Assembly: GCF_042686175.1 (NCBI RefSeq)
Contig: NZ_JBHUOR010000135.1
Span: 1 to 54,480 of the forward strand
Source: Kurthia populi
Lineage (GTDB): Bacteria > Bacillota > Bacilli > Bacillales_A > Planococcaceae
Length of the DNA: 54,480 nucleotides
Direction: 5' to 3'
The notes under the pieces are model-generated. The model was not told where the DNA came from and ran no database searches. It was given only the letters and a program-made list of their open reading frames with translations. Below are positions 33,559 through 41,855 of this stretch, in pieces (the first letter of the stretch is position 1; each line of letters starts with the position of its first letter). Made by a program: the position numbers and the translations under genes.

Positions 33559-34902
33559 TTATGCTTTTTTAAAAAGTGTGTAGACGTAGCCAAGTAATGC
33601 GCCGACGAAAGCAGGAACAATCCAGCCAAGTCCTAAGCTATAAAATGGCAGGAATTCGGCATAAAATGCGACGATGCTATCAAGGAAGTCGAGCTGTGCT
33701 GCTTTTACATTCGGAATTAATGCCGTATAGGCATCCATAATACTGATGAAGAATGTAAAGAACATTGCGGTCGCAAATACGGCACGACGCGCTTTAAATA
33801 ATGGTGCACAAAGCGCTAAAAGAATTAATACAATGGCAAGTGGATATAAGAACATTAATACCGGTACAGAGTACGTAATGATATTATTTAAACCAAAGTT
33901 GGCAATTGTAAATGATACGGCACATAAAATGAAGACGTACCATTTATAGCTAATACGCGGGAATACTTCATGGAAAAATTCACTACATGATGTGATTAAG
34001 CCGATACTTGTTTTTAAACAAGCAAGCACGATGATGATGGCGAGTAAAATGGCGCCAAATGAGCCGAAGTAATGATCTGCCACTGCTGCAAAAATAAGTG
34101 CCCCATTTTCAAATGAGCCGATTGTGCCAACACTCATTGCACCCATATACGTAATGAAGCCATAAATGATACTCATTAGAAGAATGGCGAAAAGACCTGC
34201 TTTCCATGTTGTGTTAGCAATGGCTTTTTTATCGGTAATGCCTTGTTGCTTAATCGCATTGATGACAACGATACCAAAGGCTAGTGACGCAAGCGCATCA
34301 AGCGTGTTATAGCCTTCTTTGAAGCCGCTAATAAAGGCATGGTCGATATAATCACCTACAGCGCCCTGAAATGAGCTCATCGGCTTAATTACACTAATAA
34401 TAATTAATACGAATAAGAAAATTAAAAAGGCCGGTGTTAAATATTTACCGATATAATCCATGATTTTTGCGGGATTTAATGAGAAATAATAAACGATTGC
34501 AAAAAAGATAAAGCTAAATAATGCTAGAAATAATGTCAGATGTTCTGGTGCGATAAACGGCTCAAAACCAACTGTGAAAGGTACAGTCGCAGTACGAGGA
34601 ATCGCAAAGAATGGACCGATTGTTAAATAAAGTGCAACAGAGAATACAAGCCCAAATATTGGGTGTACGCGACTACCAAGGTCACGCAGACCGTTACTAC
34701 CTGTTAGGCCAATTGCTAAAATACCGAGTAATGGTAGTCCCGTTGCGGTCACGAGGAAACCGATTAATGCCGGCCAAAAGTTTTCGCCGGCCATTTGTCC
34801 AAGCTGAATAGGGAAGATTAAGTTCCCAGCACCGAAAAATAGCCCAAATAACATCGTGCCAATTAGTGCGTAGGTTGAAAATGAAACATTGTTTTTACTC
34901 AA
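33559..34902 (-). CDS. brnQ: Branched-chain amino acid:cation symporter BrnQ
   Basis: The 447-residue carrier starts at the TTG at 34902, chosen because GAAGGG lies 7 nt upstream and the longer reading adds a non-family leader. Twelve membrane helices and the family start ALIGTMLFGLFFGAGNLIFP are present. BrnQ imports isoleucine, leucine and valine with sodium or protons. An isoleucine-type T-box leader lies upstream, so expression should rise when tRNA-Ile is uncharged. Confidence 0.94.
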   Translation of the reverse strand: MSKNNVSFSTYALIGTMLFGLFFGAGNLIFPIQLGQMAGENFWPALIGFLVTATGLPLLGILAIGLTGSNGLRDLGSRVHPIFGLVFSVALYLTIGPFFAIPRTATVPFTVGFEPFIAPEHLTLFLALFSFIFFAIVYYFSLNPAKIMDYIGKYLTPAFLIFLFVLIIISVIKPMSSFQGAVGDYIDHAFISGFKEGYNTLDALASLAFGIVVINAIKQQGITDKKAIANTTWKAGLFAILLMSIIYGFITYMGAMSVGTIGSFENGALIFAAVADHYFGSFGAILLAIIIVLACLKTSIGLITSCSEFFHEVFPRISYKWYVFILCAVSFTIANFGLNNIITYSVPVLMFLYPLAIVLILLALCAPLFKARRAVFATAMFFTFFISIMDAYTALIPNVKAAQLDFLDSIVAFYAEFLPFYSLGLGWIVPAFVGALLGYVYTLFKKA

Positions 34903-34984
34903 AAGAGTGCCCTTCTTTCTATAAAAGATTAGATACATACAAAGCGAGATAGATAACAGAAGGTAAGGTATGTCCTAAAATAAT

Positions 34985-35016
34985 AAAAAGGAATCGCTAC
35001 AATACGCAATTCCTTT
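34985..35016 (-). terminator. Leader terminator before brnQ
   Basis: Read on the minus strand, an 11-bp stem AAAGGAATTGC pairs with GCGATTCCTTT (one mismatch), followed by T5. It is the expression platform of the brnQ leader. Confidence 0.8.
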
Positions 35017-35280
35017 GGACATAATATGTCTAATTTGCCTCGTCAACAGCACTATAACATTGAAAGAATACATCAACTCGTTCAATAGCACTTCAATAAC
35101 GTACAATCATACGCATTCCTTTTAACGGTAGACAGCCGGATACGCTTACTGAAATTCAGCGAATCTTCTCGGAGAGGATTTTCAATCAAATCGGTACACT
35201 GCCTTTCACCATTTCAGCAGTTCTCTGTGCTACCTATCGGATGTACTCGTTCTCGTCAATGAATTTGTATGCTCTATGTT
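35017..35280 (-). ncRNA. Isoleucine T-box-like leader, no consensus antiterminator
   Basis: On the minus strand the 5' half has T-box stem I features in order: GACGAGAACGAGTACATCC, CAGAGAAC, a TGGTGAAAGG distal loop, and a specifier region GAAAATCCTCTCCGAG with ATC (Ile) at 35179-35177. A stem-III-like TATCCGGCTGTCTACCGTTA follows. The 14-nt T-box core (GGTGGTACC-type) expected before the terminator is not found, and no TGGN able to pair with the tRNA end occurs between stem I and the terminator. Confidence 0.7.
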
Positions 35281-35287
35281 GTGAATT

Positions 35288-35316
35288 ATCGTAACAAACT
35301 GATAATTCTATGTCAA
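35288..35316 (-). promoter_or_regulatory. Promoter of the brnQ leader
   Basis: On the minus strand TTGACA (35316-35311), 17 nt, TACGAT (35293-35288). Confidence 0.75.
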
Positions 35317-35496
35317 TAGTCATTTTATGTCTTTGAGAAAAAATAATAGGTCCAAAATCCTGCAAATTATTTTTAGGAAAAAATAGTGGGTAATAAGACC
35401 TTTTATTATAAAAAATATTTATTTAATAATGCTTATATGATAAATTAGTATCAGATAAAAAATACTATAATCGACTTGAGAAGAAGGAGTATGAAA

Positions 35497-35769
35497 ATGA
35501 TGAAAAAATGGGTATTTGCATTATGTGGCGTGGCTCTTGTGACAGCTACACCATTGACAGCAAGCGCAGCAACTGTGGAAGATCAAGCAGTCGTTGTTGA
35601 AACAAAAACAGAAAAAGTGACATGGAAACCGATGAGTGATAACGCTGCTGCCAAAACGGATGAGGTAGCGATTACACCGGATAAACCGGCTACAACGAAA
35701 AAGACGACGAAGAAAAAAGCAGCGAAAAAGAAAAAAACGACGAAGAAAAAATCATCAAAGAAAAAATAA
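35497..35769 (+). CDS. Secreted lysine-rich small protein
   Basis: The ATG at 35497 lies 7 nt after AGAAGGAG. The 90-residue precursor has a clear signal peptide (helix VFALCGVALVTATPL, cut after ASA). The mature part is about 65 residues and ends in a run made almost only of Lys, Thr, Ser and Ala (TTKKKAAKKKKTTKKK type). Such a tail should bind teichoic acids, DNA or other anionic surfaces. I do not recognise a family. It is monocistronic with TATAAT at 35466-35471. Confidence 0.8.
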   Translation: MMKKWVFALCGVALVTATPLTASAATVEDQAVVVETKTEKVTWKPMSDNAAAKTDEVAITPDKPATTKKTTKKKAAKKKKTTKKKSSKKK

Positions 35770-35800
35770 CCCTTTCTCTTAAGTCGTGGCTCTATAAATA

Positions 35801-35838
35801 AAAAGTAGGTAGCGCAATGAGCGATACCTACTTTTTTT
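35801..35838. terminator. Bidirectional Rho-independent terminator
   Basis: A 15-bp stem AAAAGTAGGTAGCGC with one mismatch and T-runs sits between the lysine-rich gene and the convergent beta-helix AAA+ gene. Confidence 0.9.
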
Positions 35839-35847
35839 AATACATTA

Positions 35848-38800
35848 TTATTCTTTTGATTCCCAAAGCATTAAATCATCTTCGGTAATCAGTGTTTTAT
35901 CGACCAGTGGATCTGATTGTTTCGCAAAGCGGTAATCGGTATTTTGAATCGCTTTTTGGACGATATTACGTACAAGGCCCGCATTGCCAAATGTTTCATC
36001 GCGGTATTCATACGCATTCATTAAATAAAATGAGAGTGCGCGTAAAGCCTGCTCGGAATAGTGATAGCCAGATTGCTGTGCCATTTGTGTCGCAATAGCC
36101 AGCAACTGTTCCGGTGTGTAATCAGGGAAGTTTAGCCAATCACGGAAGCGGCGCTGTAACCCTTCATTTTGATTAATAAATTGGGTCATTTTTTCGGGGT
36201 AACCGGCGATAATAACGACCATTTCATCGCGGTATTGCTCTAAATAGTTTAGTAATGTATCGACGACGCGCTTGCCGACGTCTTCATTGCCATATTGAGC
36301 GAGCTGATAGGCTTCATCAATAAATAACACACCATGGCGCGCTCGCTGAATATAATGTTGCGTGAAGCGCTCGATATCCCCGACATGTGGCCCGACGAGC
36401 ATATCACGTGTTACTTCAACTAATTCACCACGTTCCACAATACCGAGTGCCTCATAAATTTTCGCGATAATGCGTGCGACGACCGTTTTCCCAGTGCCAG
36501 GATGTCCTGTTAATACAAAATTCGTCATTAAATGCTCGACACCTTTGTGCTCATCACGGTAGTAACGTGTCAGCTCAATTAGCTTAGTAACGGATTGCTT
36601 CACATTGTCTAGCCCAACGAGAGTGTATAATTCATCGAGTGCCTCTTGTAGCATGTCCTCTTGAATAGGAACGGTGAAATCGCGCTTTTGTGGGCTTGCC
36701 ACAACGGTTTTTACATCATCAATCGTAATCGTTGAGAGCAGCTCCTTCGTCCATAATGTACGATCGATGTCCATACAGCGTAGCTTTTGAGCAGTCACCA
36801 TTTTTGCGACATCATTACGAACAGTCCGAGCATTGGCAAAATAGCTATCTTTTTTACGCCATAAGCGAATAAATTCCTTTAGTAGCGCCTCTTTTGCACG
36901 CGCATCAAGCGTTCGTTTTTGCTGCGTTAGCATATTATCAGCAATCTGTACCATTTCTTCCGGTGTATAATCTTCAAACTGGAAAAACTGTGTAAAGCGA
37001 CTTTCAAAGCCTGGATTGCTTTTTAAAAAATGCTGCATTTCCTCAGGATAACCCGCCGCAATAACGACAAATTCCCCGCGATGTTTTTCCATTGCCTCCA
37101 ATAGCACTTCAATTGCCTCAGAACCAAAATCCTTTGAGCTATGACGATTTGATAGCGCGTAGGCTTCATCAATGAATAAAATACCACCCATCGCCTCATC
37201 GATTTTCTCCTGCGTTTTTGGTGCCGTTTGCCCGATATAAGGACCAACTAATTGCTCGCGATTTACTTGCACAACATGCCCTTTTTCGAGTAAGCCAAGC
37301 TCCTTATACAGCTTGGCTAAAATATGGGCAAAAGTTGTTTTCCCTGTCCCAGGGTTACCATATAATACCGTGTGACTTGCAATTGTTTGAATCGGGTCAT
37401 CAAAGCCAAGCTCTGCCACTTCGGTATTAAACTGCGAAATACGTACAAGATCATGGAGCGATTTTTTGATTTTTGGTAAGCCCACTAATGCATCTAACTC
37501 TTTTAAAGCACTAATTTCCTGTGTTTTTGGGGTACTAATTTTAAAGCGTACAGGGCCTGTAGAGGCAACCGTTTCACCTTCTTTTAAATAGTTACCGCGC
37601 GTATTGCCAGCGTAATCTGGCGTAATGAGTTGCACCGCTGTGGCGTCTTTTTTTTCGTATACCCCATACTGCTTATTATGCTCGAAGCGGCTATCTGTCA
37701 CCGTTGCACTCGCATTTGAGTGAATGTAGAGACCATTACGCTCCGCATATTCTAAAATACTGCCGGTCATTTGTAGTGCCGCCATGCTCGCTACATAAAT
37801 ATTGTCATAGCCACTCGTCCGAATTGTCGTATGTTGTAAAATACTATTGCTATTTTCTTTTAAGATGACGCCGTATTCTTTCGCATCACTTAAACGGCTA
37901 TTTGCGAGCGTCAAATCGCTATCATCGAGTGAAATATTACTATAGCCATTGAGCGCAATATCACAATTATCAATCGTTGCAACACTGCCTTCCTTTAGCC
38001 ACACACCATGTTCAGTATTACGTTCAATCGTTGAATTTTTGACATGTAGCGTTGATTGACTACCGCCAACACCAGGATAACGACATTCGGAAACTTTACA
38101 ATCATCCATCTCGATTGTGGCTTGCTCACGTGCCCACACACCATTTTGATTGGCCTTTGTTAGCGTACAGCGCGTCATCGTTAGGCGACTACTTTTTTCC
38201 ACAATTAAATGCGAGGCTTCCTGATTATTGAACTGACAATCGTGGATATTCGCTATTGCGCGGTCCTTTAACCACACACCGCTTTGTAAGCCATCAAAAA
38301 AATCACATGTCTCCATTTCAATTTCGCTCGTCTCCACACCGACTGCTGGGTATTTATTACGGAATAGTTTTGACTGCTTGAGCGTTACTTTACTATTATC
38401 TGATATCCATAGCCCATTTTTAGCGGAATCATGCAATGTACAATCAATGATACTGCCATCACTATTAATAAAGCATACATTTGATCCTGCATTATGATTG
38501 AAATCACAGCCTGTCACATGCGCAATCGAACGCTTGGAAATATATAGCCCATCTGATGCGGAATGGTCAATGCGACAATCCTGTAAATTAATCATAGAAT
38601 CAGCAAGCTCGATATTGGCATAAATATTATGCCCAATCGTACAATCAAGCACCTGAGCCTTCGATTGATCTTTCATCCAAATGCCACATTGATTGGAATT
38701 TAGTAGCTGTGTCTGTTCAATAAAAAGTTGACTATGCGCGATGCTAATATTTGGCTTCGCATTATTGGATAATTCGCTTCTTGTAATGCTAATCACACTT

Positions 38801-39432
38801 TGATTTAGTGCCCATAGGCCAGCACCATCCTGACTATTTTTCGAGATGCTATCAGATAATGTGGTTTTAGTGCCGTCTACTTTAATGTTCGATTCGGCGG
38901 AGCGTAACACTTTCGAGTGATGCACTAATAGCTCACCATCAATTGTTGAAATACCAAACTTTTTACAGTCTAAAATCGTACTATGTTCAACTGTGACAGA
39001 TGCTTGCTGACTATAAAGTCCAATGGTCGCTCCATGAATGGTCGTACTTTGAATGATCGTTTGCGCCTTCGTAAAAATACCGTAGTCCCCACCACGGATT
39101 TGACATTGCAAAAATGTCGTAGGTGCAAAAATGTCAAGAGCGTTAGCTGCAGTAGGTTCAAACGTACAATTTGCAAAATACGGCGTGCCTTGTTCGACTG
39201 TCACAGTGGAATGGAAATGTATATTTTCAAAGCGCACATTGGCCTGTACGCGAATCGGTTGTTTAAAAATAGTTGCTTGTCCGCGGACACGGATGTTTTT
39301 CGCAATAGTTACTGGTTCTTGAAATTGTCCTGTAATGTCGATTGTATCGCCATCTACCGCTACTTCTAGTGCAGCGGCAATGGTTTTGTAGGGAGAAAAA
39401 GATTCTGTTGATACGATTAATGTTTGTCCCAC
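35848..39432 (-). CDS. Beta-helix protein fused to two CbxX/CfqX AAA+ domains
   Basis: This 1194-residue protein starts at a GTG with AGGTGAG upstream. Residues about 1-620 form a right-handed parallel beta-helix of roughly 22 rungs, each 21-24 residues. Two rung types alternate: one beginning NG(L/V)W(L/I)K and one beginning N(I/V)x(L/V). Two AAA+ domains of the CbxX/CfqX (SpoVK, EccA) class follow: Walker A GNPGTGKT at 692-699 and GHPGTGKT at 976-983, each with Walker B LFIDEAY and the GYPEEM or GYPEKM segment. There is no signal peptide, so it is cytosolic. The helix probably recognises a partner that the ATPase ring remodels. The role is unknown; EccA-like secretion assistance or an assembly role are possible. 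Confidence 0.92.
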   Translation of the reverse strand: MGQTLIVSTESFSPYKTIAAALEVAVDGDTIDITGQFQEPVTIAKNIRVRGQATIFKQPIRVQANVRFENIHFHSTVTVEQGTPYFANCTFEPTAANALDIFAPTTFLQCQIRGGDYGIFTKAQTIIQSTTIHGATIGLYSQQASVTVEHSTILDCKKFGISTIDGELLVHHSKVLRSAESNIKVDGTKTTLSDSISKNSQDGAGLWALNQSVISITRSELSNNAKPNISIAHSQLFIEQTQLLNSNQCGIWMKDQSKAQVLDCTIGHNIYANIELADSMINLQDCRIDHSASDGLYISKRSIAHVTGCDFNHNAGSNVCFINSDGSIIDCTLHDSAKNGLWISDNSKVTLKQSKLFRNKYPAVGVETSEIEMETCDFFDGLQSGVWLKDRAIANIHDCQFNNQEASHLIVEKSSRLTMTRCTLTKANQNGVWAREQATIEMDDCKVSECRYPGVGGSQSTLHVKNSTIERNTEHGVWLKEGSVATIDNCDIALNGYSNISLDDSDLTLANSRLSDAKEYGVILKENSNSILQHTTIRTSGYDNIYVASMAALQMTGSILEYAERNGLYIHSNASATVTDSRFEHNKQYGVYEKKDATAVQLITPDYAGNTRGNYLKEGETVASTGPVRFKISTPKTQEISALKELDALVGLPKIKKSLHDLVRISQFNTEVAELGFDDPIQTIASHTVLYGNPGTGKTTFAHILAKLYKELGLLEKGHVVQVNREQLVGPYIGQTAPKTQEKIDEAMGGILFIDEAYALSNRHSSKDFGSEAIEVLLEAMEKHRGEFVVIAAGYPEEMQHFLKSNPGFESRFTQFFQFEDYTPEEMVQIADNMLTQQKRTLDARAKEALLKEFIRLWRKKDSYFANARTVRNDVAKMVTAQKLRCMDIDRTLWTKELLSTITIDDVKTVVASPQKRDFTVPIQEDMLQEALDELYTLVGLDNVKQSVTKLIELTRYYRDEHKGVEHLMTNFVLTGHPGTGKTVVARIIAKIYEALGIVERGELVEVTRDMLVGPHVGDIERFTQHYIQRARHGVLFIDEAYQLAQYGNEDVGKRVVDTLLNYLEQYRDEMVVIIAGYPEKMTQFINQNEGLQRRFRDWLNFPDYTPEQLLAIATQMAQQSGYHYSEQALRALSFYLMNAYEYRDETFGNAGLVRNIVQKAIQNTDYRFAKQSDPLVDKTLITEDDLMLWESKE

Positions 39433-39560
39433 CGTTGCTCACCTCATGTTCTTCAAATACGTCTAATCTTTCTATACCCCAACTTAATTTTAACGAAAAC
39501 ATGGTTGCCTTTTTCATATAGGGGAAACAGGTAGTATATCCAAACGAGGGAGGAAGTAAA

Positions 39561-39998
39561 ATGATTCGTCAAGCAGAAAAAAATGAGGCCATGCGTGTCG
39601 CCGAGCTTGCGCTACTACTATGGCCAAACAATGATTTAGCAGCATTTACAAAGGAATTTAAAACATGGATTGAGGATGACGAAGCATTGATTTTACTCGC
39701 GCTAGATCAAGATTATGCAGTTGGCTTTGCTCAGTGTCAGCTGCGTCATGAGTATGTGGAGGGCACCGATTCATCTCCTGTTGGTTATTTAGAGGGACTA
39801 TATGTTAAGGAAGCGTACCGCATGAAAGGCATCGCGAATGAACTCGTGAAGAGCTGTGAGCTTTGGGCTAAGGATAAAAAATGTCGCGAGTTTGCGAGTG
39901 ATTGTGAGTTATCAAATGATGCCAGCATTAGAATGCATAAAAAGCTAGGTTTTACCGAGGCCAATCGTATCGTATGTTTTACAAAGACGCTGCGTTAA
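39561..39998 (+). CDS. AAC(6')-like aminoglycoside N-acetyltransferase
   Basis: The 145-residue GNAT protein has the AAC(6')-type signatures YVEGTDSSPVGYLEGLYV, the acetyl-CoA loop YRMKGIANELV, EFASDCEL and EANRIVCFTK. Length and motif order match chromosomal AAC(6')-I enzymes, which acetylate the 6'-amino group of aminoglycosides. GAGGGAGG lies upstream. It is a single gene divergent from the beta-helix AAA+ gene. Whether it confers resistance depends on expression, which cannot be judged here. Confidence 0.85.
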   Translation: MIRQAEKNEAMRVAELALLLWPNNDLAAFTKEFKTWIEDDEALILLALDQDYAVGFAQCQLRHEYVEGTDSSPVGYLEGLYVKEAYRMKGIANELVKSCELWAKDKKCREFASDCELSNDASIRMHKKLGFTEANRIVCFTKTLR

Positions 39999-40653
39999 CT
40001 GACGATGAACAGAAAAATGACTCATATGAAATCGTTTAGGCGCTCAGGAAGCGGGTTTTGACTACAACATAATTGAAAATAAGTGCCAAAATCCAGCTAT
40101 TTTCATACGAAAAAATAAGCAATTACTAAATAACGTGTAAAAAGCTGTCAATGAAAATTTTTATTTACGATTTTTCATCAAATGATCATTATTTTTAAGC
40201 AATGCAAAATACGGATTTTAACCGATAAAGAGCTAAAACGAGGCTGTTTTGGCGCTCTGCCGGGTGCTTTTGTGCTCAAAAATCAAGATGGAAACAAAAA
40301 TGATGTCATTTATTTAACGCACACGAAAATGTGTCATTATAAAGCACTGACAGCGAAGAAAGGGGGGCTTATAAATGCCCGAAATCGCATAAAATGGGTC
40401 GAAAATCGTCCTCTATGGGGTGTTTTTCGCCCGTTTTTAATTACTTGAATGGACAAAAGTTAGTAATTATCGCCAAAAATTTACTATTTATTTTTGATAA
40501 AATAGAATGTAGGCAAATAAATACGACTTTTATAGCGCTATTTTCTTAGAAATGACGCATATTTAAAATTAAGTCGTATCTAAAACACGCTATCTGAGGT
40601 AATCAGTTAGTTGTGATTGTTTATTTCAAAATAAACCAAAGGGGATACATAGA
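39999..40653. other. 655-bp gap without a convincing gene
   Basis: No reading frame here has a ribosome binding site and protein-like composition. An 88-codon frame at 40182-40448 lacks both. The gap holds a perfect 9-bp inverted repeat ATACGACTT (40521-40529) / AAGTCGTAT (40571-40579), a TATAGCGCTAT palindrome between them, and AAAGGGG for the next gene. Confidence 0.5.
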
Positions 40654-41118
40654 ATGATTAAAAATATTAGAGACTATGATGGTGAATTCGAAGCAGATGC
40701 GTATATCAATTTATTTGAAAAAGAGATTGAAATTCATTTTGAAAGCGAAGAGGATATTGCCTATGCAGAACTGTGTGTGGCGCATTTCAACACACTAAGA
40801 GAAGAACAGATTACACAAATTTGTGAGGCAGCTATTCGTTATTGCAATGAGTTTTTAGAAGAGATTGATGAGGAGCCGCAAATTTTTGCAACGCCGCGCG
40901 ATGTATTAAAAGAAATCACACCACGTGGTATGCAAATTACACAGCCAGCAGACCGTAGTGTACCGATTATTGATTTAGAATTAGATTGTAGTTGGGAAGA
41001 GGAACATGGTATGCAGTGGGTTATTCGAGGCGATAAGGTGCTATATGTAGGTGCCTATGAGGGTGTAGATCCCGAGGGAGACTGCGGTGCAGGGGAAGAT
41101 GGGAATTATATCGTATGA
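40654..41118 (+). CDS. Acidic hypothetical protein, immunity-like
   Basis: This 154-residue, strongly acidic soluble protein has AAAGGGG upstream of its ATG. Its C-terminal half carries DCSWEEEHGMQWVIRGDKVLYVG, followed by an acidic glycine-rich tail. This resembles small DUF6985-type proteins found as orphan immunity-like genes; the family assignment is tentative. It overlaps the next gene by ATGA, so the two form one unit. Confidence 0.6.
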   Translation: MIKNIRDYDGEFEADAYINLFEKEIEIHFESEEDIAYAELCVAHFNTLREEQITQICEAAIRYCNEFLEEIDEEPQIFATPRDVLKEITPRGMQITQPADRSVPIIDLELDCSWEEEHGMQWVIRGDKVLYVGAYEGVDPEGDCGAGEDGNYIV

Positions 41119-41722
41119 CAAATGAACAATTATTATTTTCAGATGAATTATTCGTCATGCCAGAAAATCCGCTATCCTTAGCGATATCGTACGAATTTTT
41201 AATGGAGCATATTACACTAGACTGGGATAGGCTTTATTTTGGTTTAAAAAGTGCGTATATTCCACTAGATTATGCCGTGAAAAAGGCGCTAGAAGAAGTG
41301 TCTAGTGGTGAACAGTCAGATACAGTGCTCGCACTTGCTTCTATTTTTAAGGGCGAGGATGCATTAGCGGCACAATACGTAGAGGATTTAGTGGCGGAGC
41401 ACGTCATTTCACGTGCGCTACTAACGGATGAAACGCATATGCTACGCTGTAAAAATCAATTTCTATATGTAGCAATGCTTTGGCTATATGAAAACCGCGA
41501 TGACTATAATCAATCAATTTTGAAGAACCCTTTCAGCCGTTTGAGTATAATTTAAAGGTCTATGACGTATTATATGATTTTAAATTGCCTTCGCTTGTGG
41601 CAGAGGAATTTTACCGTTTCACGATTACGTATCAAGTGACAGCGGACAATAAAAAAGGCTATCTCACCGCGTGGGAGCAGTTTTTAAGCGAACAAAAATT
41701 AATCGCAACACAAAGAGGCTGA
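41115..41722 (+). pseudogene. DUF2247-like gene broken by a frameshift
   Basis: The frame from 41115 encodes 146 residues and stops at 41555, just after YENRDDYNQSI. Shifting frame at the T4 run 41518-41521 (one added T) continues FEEPFQPFEYNLKVYDVLYD and ends IATQRG at 41722, giving about 202 residues. The joined protein resembles DUF2247 in its YENR segment and acidic C-terminal WEQFLSEQ end. DUF2247 proteins are often small accessory or immunity-like proteins. Function is unknown and disruption is likely. Confidence 0.65.
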
Positions 41723-41759
41723 GACATACGTGTAAAAAAACAACTGCTCCTATAAGCAT

Positions 41760-41800
41760 AAAAAAACCGGAATCGCGCTGTGGCGCGGTTCCGGTTTTTC
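41760..41800. terminator. Bidirectional Rho-independent terminator
   Basis: AAACCGGAAtCGCGC/GCGCGgTTCCGGTTT with a TGTG loop and T5 ends alaT and the DUF2247 locus. Confidence 0.9.
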
Positions 41801-41855
41801 GTTGCGAACGCTAAAAAAGGAACATGACGTATTTTGTCACAGTCTCTTTCATGCA

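Noticed and set aside
35017..35280. Lysine, cyclic-di-AMP or magnesium riboswitch before brnQ
   Set aside because: Some short segments look similar, but the order AGTA, AGAGAA, TGGTGAAAGG, specifier and stem III fits a T-box leader better.
40182..40448. 88-codon frame in the gene-free gap
   Set aside because: No ribosome binding site, mixed composition and no motif. It probably reflects chance in an intergenic region.
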